Notes under the pieces: model-generated
Seen by the model: only the letters and a program-made list of their open reading frames with translations
Databases searched by the model: none
Told to the model about the DNA's origin: nothing
Assembly (NCBI GenBank): GCA_963932465.1
Contig: OZ010786.1
Location: forward strand, 532,025,073 to 532,089,072
Origin: Maratus speciosus
Lineage: Eukaryota > Arthropoda > Arachnida > Araneae > Salticidae
Reading direction: 5' to 3'
Length of the DNA: 64,000 bases
In this document: piece after piece, positions 56,796-64,000 of the stretch
Numbering within the stretch: the first letter of the stretch is position 1
Layout: every line of letters begins with the position of its first letter
Position numbers and translations under genes: made by a program

Positions 56796-56928
56796 GGGAA
56801 ATATGGGAATCAAAGCGGGAAGTTTCGTGTTTTTATTGAAATACAATCGCATGAAATTCTCAGATTTTTTTCTGAGTGTAAAAAACTTTATAATGATTGT
56901 AAATCGGTAAAACATTATAAGTTTCCAG
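56796..56928 (+). CDS. Candidate internal exon of an unidentified host gene (44 codons, phase 0-1)
   Basis: Preceded by TTTCTATATTTTCAG (ending 56795) and followed by GTAAGAATTTT (56929 on) after CCAG, both close to consensus splice sites. The frame is open across the entire 133 bases: GKYGNQSGKFRVFIEIQSHE, ILRFFSECKKLYNDCKSVKH, YKFP. It is rich in charged and aromatic residues rather than the Ile/Asn/Lys bias of chance AT-rich frames. The frame has an ATG at 56775 upstream, but it lies in the presumed intron, so I prefer an internal exon. I do not recognise the family. It may belong to the same plus-strand gene as 11993-12082, but phase does not prove it. Confidence 0.55.
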
Positions 56929-56934
56929 GTAAGA

Positions 56935-58201
56935 ATTTTAAACAATTTCTAAAATCACAAAATTCATTATTAAATTTTCAAGTAAAAATATTCTCATAAT
57001 GCTGTAAATTACGTTACAATTATTTGTTGTTCTACACATAAGCAATTCGACTACTCTTCATTATGAACAGGGGAAAACGTACAATGTTATAATGAATACT
57101 TTTATCACAATTCAATAGATTATAAATAAGTAAAGTATAAAAATGACCAGAAAATATAAAAAAAAATTTCTTCACAACTAACCTTTAATATCAATTATAC
57201 AGCTATCATGATCCACTTTTCCATGTCAAATAAATTTGTCATGTATGGAGTATAAAATATATATTATTTCTATGTGATACTTATTTTAATTTTTCCAGGT
57301 TCATTAATAAAATGCTCTCTTTTGAATGATCTACATTGAATTTGTGAAAGTTTCATTCATGGAGTCATAAATGAAAATTTGAAATTTAAAATTTAAATCC
57401 AAAGAAAAAAGATACATCTATTTTCTGAGTAGTGTATTTGTAGGAAAATACATGTTGTAGGATTATTATCTGTCTTATAATTTATTTTCAAGAATTGTGA
57501 TTTATATCTTTTAATGATAAATTAACTTAAAATTTATAGAAAAAAAATGCCGTACTTATTCTCATAAAACTTGTAAATGGAAATACCATGTTTTATAAAT
57601 TGCATAGTTTTTTAAGGGTAAAGCAATGTTTTATTGTATTTTGAATTAAAAATTGCATTAACTAAGGAGTGGAAATCTCATTTTTTTTGGATTTACTATT
57701 TCATCTACAAAAGTTTTTCCATATATACAAAAGAATAGTAGAAAATAAATAGTTAAAATCATAGAAAAACATGAATGTTTGTAAAAAAAAATGCTAATGG
57801 GGTACATATTTTTCGCCATTAAATCGGAAATAGAAAGGACGCGGTTTATCAAATATGTTAAAAGAAATTTAATTCATCTCCGAAATTACATTAGGTATTC
57901 CTCTTTGAAAAATTATGTAAATTCAATAAAACATTATATAAAAAGTATACTGAAAAGAAAAAAAAATAATAAAAAATAAAGTAAATAGAATAAATTTGCT
58001 CATATTTCAGAACGTGATATATGGTTTAAAAGCTCATGAATTCGATTAAAATATATTTGTAATTTTTTATATTTACATCATATTTTTTTATTTCCTTTTT
58101 TTATCGCGGATACATATACATTAATATAGAGTTTTTTAATATTATTGTAAATGGAAATATGGCACATTTTAAATTTCAGCTAAATAATTATATAGATAGA
58201 A
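56935..58201. other. AT-rich DNA, no supported gene
   Basis: Nothing beyond low complexity. Open frames at 57658-57979 on either strand have the Lys/Asn/Ile bias of chance. Confidence 0.5.
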
Positions 58202-58260
58202 CTAGGGGGCTCTGCCCCCTGCAAGCTACACTCGCCAACCCCCATTCAGACACCGCAGAA
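58202..58260 (-). mobile_element. Helitron 3' terminus, inverted
   Basis: Reading the minus strand: AGCTTGCAGGGGGCAGAGCC, CCCTAG, then T. The GGGGGC.GA.GCCCCC hairpin followed by CTAG at 58202-58205 and a T is the canonical Helitron 3' end. The rest of the element should lie to the right, but I could not find its TC-type 5' end; it may be truncated before 58757. Confidence 0.6.
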
Positions 58261-58756
58261 TCTAAAAACACGCTAATCTAATCGGTTTAAAAATATTATA
58301 GAAGATTGAATTATACTGAAAAAAGCTGTGCAGATCTCCCTGTAAACGGGTTTGCATTCAATTTTCTTTGATTTCAAAAATTTAAGGCCGAATCAATTGA
58401 TGTTAAGACATCCAATGGTTGTTTTCATGTTTGATTAAAGAGGATCAGTTAAACGTTTGAAAAGAAGCTAAAAATAAAAGGAATTAAGTGTACAGAGTCT
58501 TTGTCTCCCGGTATTTTAAAACAATTTCTATAACAATAGCCTAAGTCATGTGACTATCATCTAGAGTTCCGGGCGAACCACTTCGCTTTTTATATTCCTG
58601 GTGCCATTTTGGTACTTTAATATTAGCCAGGTACAGGTGATATGTCGCCAAATATTATTCTATCGCCATCATTTCATCTATATTATAATAGTCCAAGTCA
58701 TGTAACTGCCAATAAATAAATACGCTCTGATCCCTCCGCTTTTTATATGAAAGTTT

Positions 58757-58939
58757 GGCCCAGATATCATATACGGCCCCATATTGGCGCTATTTTTTTA
58801 CGACGCTAATTTGTGGACAATATCAACAGCATAAACAACAACATCCGGCTTATCAAATCAAGTACCCGTTGCGTAAATGACACTGGCGTCAGAAAAAAAA
58901 AAATAGCGCCAATATGGGACCGTATGTGGCATCTGTGCC
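58757..58939. mobile_element. MITE, short subfamily of the GGCACAGATG family, 183 bp
   Basis: A perfect 8-bp target duplication GAAAGTTT lies at 58749-58756 and 58940-58947. Ends GGCCCAGATATCATATACGG and the complement of GGCACAGATGCCACATACGG. Subterminal CCCATATTGGCGCTATTTTTT is also mirrored. The internal ATCAACAGCATAAACAACAA is shared with 5813-6010. Confidence 0.9.
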
Positions 58940-59173
58940 GAAAGTTTTCCCTTTCGATTTAAAAAAAAAAAATCGTTTTTTTTCGAATAATATTACATAA
59001 AAGCATTGTCGCAAAGAATTTTTGGTACTGTTACTCTATCCGGGTGCAAATCTCGCCAATAACTATTTTTAAACTCGCCAGTTAGCTTTTTTTTTTTCTT
59101 TTCGAGTGGTAAATTATAACAATGCTTTGAAGATGGAATTAAATGTCATCGTTTGTTACATCATTTAATATTT

Positions 59174-59782
59174 GGCCAGATGCCATATACGCACCCGGTT
59201 TGGCGTGATTTTTTTTACGAAAATTTGGCAAAATCCTCGTCTTCGAATACGAGTTACATATGTATTTTTGGTACTACTTAGTTATCCCGTCGACCAAAAA
59301 TCTATCAACAAACTATAAGATTAAATGCCAATAATGGTTGGTAATTTCACATTCACTTGACTTTAAGCAAGTTACACGTCTTTACGTCATCAAGTGATTT
59401 TCATTTCGACGATTTATTTGTGTATTTATTAATGTTATACTATTTTCTTTGTTCTTTCGTTATTTAAAATAAAAATTATGCCAATTTGTATAATTTGGCG
59501 AGTGGTTTGACGATTTATATAATTTGGCGAAATGGGTCGATGGAATAACTAAGTAGTACCGTATTTTTTAATTATTTTCTATTATTTTTTATTTTTAAAG
59601 GAAAATAACCAAAAAATATAATTAACTATAGAACAAAAAAATTAATATAATTAAAAAAAAGAAAATAAAGTAAATAAACACTTATTATTAAATAAACAAC
59701 AATAGCCGGGTTACCATGTCAACCAAAATAATGCCATTTTGGCACCAATTAGGTACCCCGGGGCGTATATGACATCTGTGCC
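59174..59782. mobile_element. MITE, long subfamily of the GGCACAGATG family, 609 bp including a nested MITE
   Basis: A perfect 8-bp target duplication TAATATTT lies at 59166-59173 and 59783-59790. Ends GGCCAGATGCCATATACGC and the complement of GGCACAGATGTCATATACGC. Subtracting the nested element and one TSD leaves ~310 bp, matching the 316-bp copy at 13023-13338, with which it shares TTTGGCGTGATTTTTT, AACTATAGAACAAAA and GCCGGGTTACC. Confidence 0.9.
59270..59560. mobile_element. Nested MITE, 291 bp, 26-bp inverted repeats, 8-bp target duplication
   Basis: GTATTTTT at 59262-59269 and 59561-59568 is the target duplication. Ends begin GGTACTACTTAGTTAT and are inverted repeats over 26 bases with two mismatches. 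It interrupts the surrounding MITE at a place where the 13-kb copy is continuous. The interior contains AATTTGGCGA twice. GG-starting ends with 8-bp duplications resemble those of the host MITE, but the end sequences differ, so it is a separate family. Confidence 0.88.
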
Positions 59783-59790
59783 TAATATTT

Positions 59791-61129
59791 TTCTTTTCAT
59801 TTCGTTTAAAAAAATAAAGAAGTGAAAGCCATTTATTTTAAATGTTTCTGTTTGTATTAAATAAAATGGTAATGAAATACAAATTGAATTATGAATAAAA
59901 GTAACATGATACATTTCTTAGCATACATTTAAGAGAGGCCAAACTTCTCGCCAAATTAGGTTAAAATAGTAACCTTTTCTAAAATCTGAAAAAAAAATCT
60001 GTTTGATTAAAATTTGAGTTGTCATCATTAGAAAAATGTATATAAAATTATAAAAAAATTATTATTTCGAAAACTAATTCGAATGTAAAAATTCTAATAC
60101 CAGTTTTGAAATCGGCGGATCAATATTGATTTTTGGTGTTAATTTCATCGCAAAGTATTCCTTTTTTAAAGATAAATCACCGTTAAACATAATCAGTTGT
60201 TTAATCAGTCGATTCAAAGAATAGTTACATTTCAGGCGTTTCATATATTCGTTTCATAAATTCGTTTCATTAGGATTTTATATATATAGGGTAGATATAA
60301 ATATATTATCTATCGGATTTAAATATGAATGAACTGAAAGGATTTTTTTTTTTTTTACTAAATATGTTGAAAATCTAAGATTATCAAAAAGATAAAGGAA
60401 ATTAACTAAAATACATTATTTAAGTTTTATAAATCGTTTTATTTAAATGAGATATTACCTAATCAAAGAGCATAAAATACTCGTTTTTTATCGTTTACTT
60501 GTTGCATTATTAGATTTTTGTAGAAGTCAATAAAAGTTTTTACATAGCACCGATAATTTGTATAAAACTTTTTATGTGTTTTTAAGAAGTATTTCTCGAA
60601 TATTGATGAGTTCACATTTTGGGGATATTTGCGTTTATACTGACAAAATACTGCATATTTACATTGGCATTAATTACAAGATATAATCACATTTCTAAAA
60701 TATCAGCATTTTATTCGAATTACTTCTATTACAGAATAAATATTTTAACAATGCATTATTAAGAATAATATACATTAATAACATTATTTAACACAATATA
60801 TTATTAACAATATGGTGCACCATAGGCGAAATATTTCACTACAACAGGAGCCTTTTTTAATTTAATAATTTAAAGAAATTGAGCCCGCAGTTCAATTATA
60901 TATATGAAAAATTTATGTTTTATTTATATTATTTTATTTATTTATATATAAAATTTTAATTTCGTTATGGAATATCAGCCAGAAACAAACTAAGAATTAT
61001 TTATATTTATTTAAGCTCAAAGTGGTTAATCTTTCGCATTCAAACTGTACTATACATTCGTGAAACACTTTTGCAACTCACTAACTGAACATAATAATTA
61101 ACACTTCTAACTAAAATCATTTTCGATTG
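59791..61129. other. AT-rich DNA, no supported gene
   Basis: No array, inverted repeat or credible frame seen. T-run at ~60343-60356. Confidence 0.5.
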
Positions 61130-61570
61130 TGATGTGAATGTGTTGTGCCAAATAAAAAAGATTGTGCAAAAAGTGTTGATAAAAATTACAAGAGGAGAAA
61201 ATGTGTTTTCAAAACATTCATTTTTAAAAGTTTGTTATAAATGTTTAATACGAGTACATAGTATGTTTTAGTTGTGTGTGTGGTGTGCCTGTTATTTTAA
61301 AGGCACCATGTAGAAAGTATTTTAAAAGTGTTTTACATGTGTTGTTTTACAGTGTTCTCAATTGTGTGATGTTTACAATGTGTTGTTAAATTGATAACAA
61401 AGTGTTGTGCAGCATAACACTATTGTAGGAAAATATTTTCATCAACACTATTTACAACACGATTTCATCACAATTAAAAACACTATTTTTAGAACACATT
61501 TTTAGATAGCAACAAAAAGTGTTGTAAAATGTGTTTATTTTAGTGTTTGAGAGTGGCAGTGTGAAACAGA
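61130..61570. repeat. TGTGTTGT-rich complex foldback
   Basis: Left and centre are dense in GTGTTGT and GTGTTTT words and the right part in ACAACAC and AACACT words, so strand-complementary segments can pair (GTGTTTTACATGTGTTG with CAACACTATTTACAACAC). AAGTGTTGTGCAGCATAACACT is a local hairpin. No terminal repeat or target duplication identified. Followed by an A-run at ~61608-61633. Confidence 0.5.
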
Positions 61571-62103
61571 TAGAGATAGTTATAAAATAAACCATGCTTA
61601 AGAATAAAAAAAAAAAAAAAAAAAAAAAAAAAACAATAAATTGAGCTACAGTTTAAAAAATTGAATTTGAAAGAAAATATATTTTCCATTAGACAGCTTA
61701 CAAATTAAAATTGTGCGAAGTTTGGAAGTCCAAATGTTGCAATAAAAGAAAACAAATATTGCATATGTCTTGCTAACTCCAGTATACCGCCAGCAGTACT
61801 CAAAACATGGTTTTATCTGGAACTATCGATATGCGATGAATAATTTTTGGCGATCTTTTAATAATAATATTTTAGAAAACAATATGTAACACCTTGAGAA
61901 ATTTTAATAAATTATATTATTAAAACTGTGTAAAAGAAAACGACATTAAACAATTGTATACTTTTAAATATGAAGAGGATCTCAGTCTGGATTCTATTTG
62001 TGCTAGGAATTAAAATCCCAATGAAAAAGATCCAAATGATGCAGCCTTTTACTTTTATAAAAACTGAAACTTTTAGACTTATTAATATTTTAGACTTATT
62101 ATT

Positions 62104-62550
62104 TTGTAACTTATTTTTAAATTACACATTACTTATATTTTCCTTTTCTATATACCGGTGTATGTAAATTTAAACTAAAAAAAAAAAAAAAATCAAACAT
62201 ATTCCATATTTTAAAAGTAAAAAAATTAATATGTATACGGAAAGTAAAATTAATAATTTTTGATTTATAGCTTTGCATCTGGAGGACAGAAGCTTAGGGG
62301 ATTAGCCGCCCCCCCCCCTCTCCAAAATAATATCCTGGCATTTTCTAACTTATTTTTAAATTACACATTGCTTATATTTTCGTTTTCTATATACAGGTCT
62401 ATATAAATTTAAACTAAAAAAAAAAAAAAAAAACATATCCCATATTTTAAAAGTAAAAAAATAATATTTATACGAAAAGTAAAATTAATAATTTTTGATT
62501 TATAGCTTTCATCAGGAGGACAGAAGCTTGGGGGATTAGACGGATGGGAT
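62104..62550. repeat. Tandem duplication, ~239-bp units, ~90% identical
   Basis: AACTTATTTTTAAATTACAC...TTTAAACTAAAAAAAAA...TTTTTGATTTATAGCTTT...GGAGGACAGAAGCTT occurs from ~62107 and again from ~62346. The A-run and a C-rich patch differ between units. Confidence 0.85.
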
Positions 62551-63929
62551 TCAACCCGCGATACTTATTATTAATCAATATACATATAGAAAAATGGAGA
62601 GGGAGAAATGGGGTGTGTAAACGATGAAAATACAATTTCAAAGTGTTATTAAAAAATAGCATTATTTCAAAAGTTGCAGCAGACTGTTTTAATTACCCAC
62701 TTTTATTGCATATTTATAAAGTTTTCCTTTTATTAAGAAATATTAATTTTGTTATAGTATATTAGCCGGAAAACCTGGTTTACCCAGAAATATTGTAAAA
62801 GCTAATTGTGTGTTTATTAGAACATAAACTAGCCAAACTTTGCTTATCTAAACGCTTCCATATTGTCAATTATTTTTTTTATCAGTTTTTCAAATTTTAA
62901 GTGATAAACACAATTTTTACCCCCGTCCTAGGATGGGTATTTACACTAGTATATTAGATAGTCAATCTATGTTGAATTTTATTAATAAACGCTTATGAAA
63001 ATTAGTCTGTAATCTACCCTGTATATCGTTCTTTTAGTATTTAAGTTCCAAAATTAGGAAAATATGCGATAAAACCAAAGGGATACAATAAAACGGTGCT
63101 GTAAAAAAAAAATTTTCACCTTGACAAATATAAAAGTTAAAATCATATATTAAAAATCTTAAAAGGTTATAAAATATTAAAAACACATGTAAAGATGATA
63201 AGTGTGGCATATGTTATCTGCAACATATCAAGTTCACCCCCCGTTTTTCAAAATCTACTTTAAACAAGTAAATTCACTATAGAAATTCCTTATTTTCCTA
63301 AAAACAATTCATTGCTCTACATTCATTTATTTATTTTTTTTTCCTTTTAAAAGGATCTTTACTCAACACATATAAAGATTTATAGTTTCATATTTTTTTA
63401 TAGTTATTGAAAATGCTCATTCTCGCATATTTATTTATATTTTACCATTCCTAACGGTTATTATTTAAAAACAATCACGATCATATTTAACTCCGTACAG
63501 CTGCACTTTCCGTTAATCGTTCATTTTCTTTAACGCTATTTCATTTGCGCTATAAATAAACTACTCTCATTTCCTATTAGAATTTGACGGGTAAAAAATG
63601 AAATAAAGAAAAGATGTATTTATTGGAATTGCAGTTATAAATTATATCTTCAGTTATCATTATGCTTTCTACAGTTCACATACATTTATTAAAGATTACT
63701 CAATCACATATAACTGCAATCTGTTAATGTAAACATAATCGAGACTTTTTGTCGCCCTGAGTCTTGAAGTATGTAGGGTTACTTCACATCCTGTGGGTGC
63801 GCCGAAAGGCTGAGCTGCCACGTTATTTGTCGGCTAATTCTGCAAACAATCCTTTGTCTCTATAATATCGGTATCAAAAACTTGATTGGTTGGCGATAAT
63901 ACAAGATGCCAAGGCATATGATCTGAGTA
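62551..63929. other. AT-rich DNA becoming GC-richer from ~63740
   Basis: No gene. 63741-63840 (GACTTTTTGTCGCCCTGAGT, CCTGTGGGTGCGCCGAAAGG) looks like the edge of an element continuing beyond the window. Confidence 0.4.
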
Positions 63930-64000
63930 CGCATCATCGAGGAGATCGCCCCCGACCGCCCTGACGAGGAGATCGCCCCCGCTGAACGGTCCGCAAAAAG
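63930..64000. repeat. GC-rich short direct repeat at the right edge
   Basis: GACGAGGAGATCGCCCCCG-like sequence occurs twice (about 63936 and 63964). GC content is far above the window average. The feature is cut by the window end. Confidence 0.5.

Noticed and set aside
1..64000. CRISPR array, phage or bacterial defence system
   Set aside because: All regular arrays here lack the equal-length unique spacers of CRISPR, and the gene content is that of an animal nuclear genome.

Overview
This window looks like AT-rich, gene-poor nuclear DNA from an arthropod, most plausibly a chelicerate such as a spider. The reasons are the transposon spectrum (RTE-like non-LTR, Tc1, DD41D mariner relative, pogo/Tigger, piggyBac, Helitron, many MITEs), the abundant tandem arrays, and a decayed copy of a repetitive protein family that I remember from ticks and spiders. 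The taxon is an inference. No bacterial operon, CRISPR array, rRNA or intact host gene is visible. Only three short host-exon candidates stand out: 11993-12082 (+), 51685-51774 (-) and 56796-56928 (+). The DNA therefore reads as intronic or intergenic.
Layout. 1-350: 3' end of a broken RTE-like retrotransposon and a microsatellite. 2.3-3.7 kb: ~145-bp minisatellite. 4.1-6.0 kb: hairpin, a TTAA-flanked piggyBac-type MITE and a second MITE with 8-bp target duplications. 6.9-11.8 kb: a chain of unrelated arrays (31-bp family in both orientations, ~118-bp satellite, ~38-bp repeat, foldback element). 12-14.6 kb: candidate exon, another MITE, deleted Tigger-like element. 14.6-18.7 kb: two tandem copies of a ~0.6-kb repeat, the first split by a 2.8-kb Helitron carrying eight ~305-bp repeats and the second split by a TTAA MITE; each copy preserves the other's empty site. 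21.3-24.5 kb: a CACTGTAAA-ended element and a full-length Tc1 (DD34E) with one frameshift. 25.4-28.1 kb: a perfect 170-bp duplication and a perfect 121-bp-arm palindrome. 32.9-37.6 kb: a ~270-bp-monomer satellite with a tetrameric ~1.07-kb higher-order repeat. 38.5-39.8 kb: decayed multicopy gene. 40.6-41.7 kb: inverted relict Helitron. 43.2-45.1 kb: two more copies of the 14.6/18.0-kb repeat. 45.9-50.6 kb: piggyBac element with broken transposase, into which a 2.7-kb DD41D element with 628-bp inverted repeats and an intact 358-aa transposase has inserted. 55.0-56.3 kb: two abutting repeats. 58.2-59.8 kb: Helitron end, two 8-bp-TSD MITEs, one with a second MITE nested in it. 61-64 kb: foldback and duplicated DNA, and a GC-richer right edge.
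The genes do not form a pathway. The functional theme is selfish DNA at several stages of decay. The DD41D element is the only one whose protein looks able to work, and the nested insertions give a relative order of arrival.
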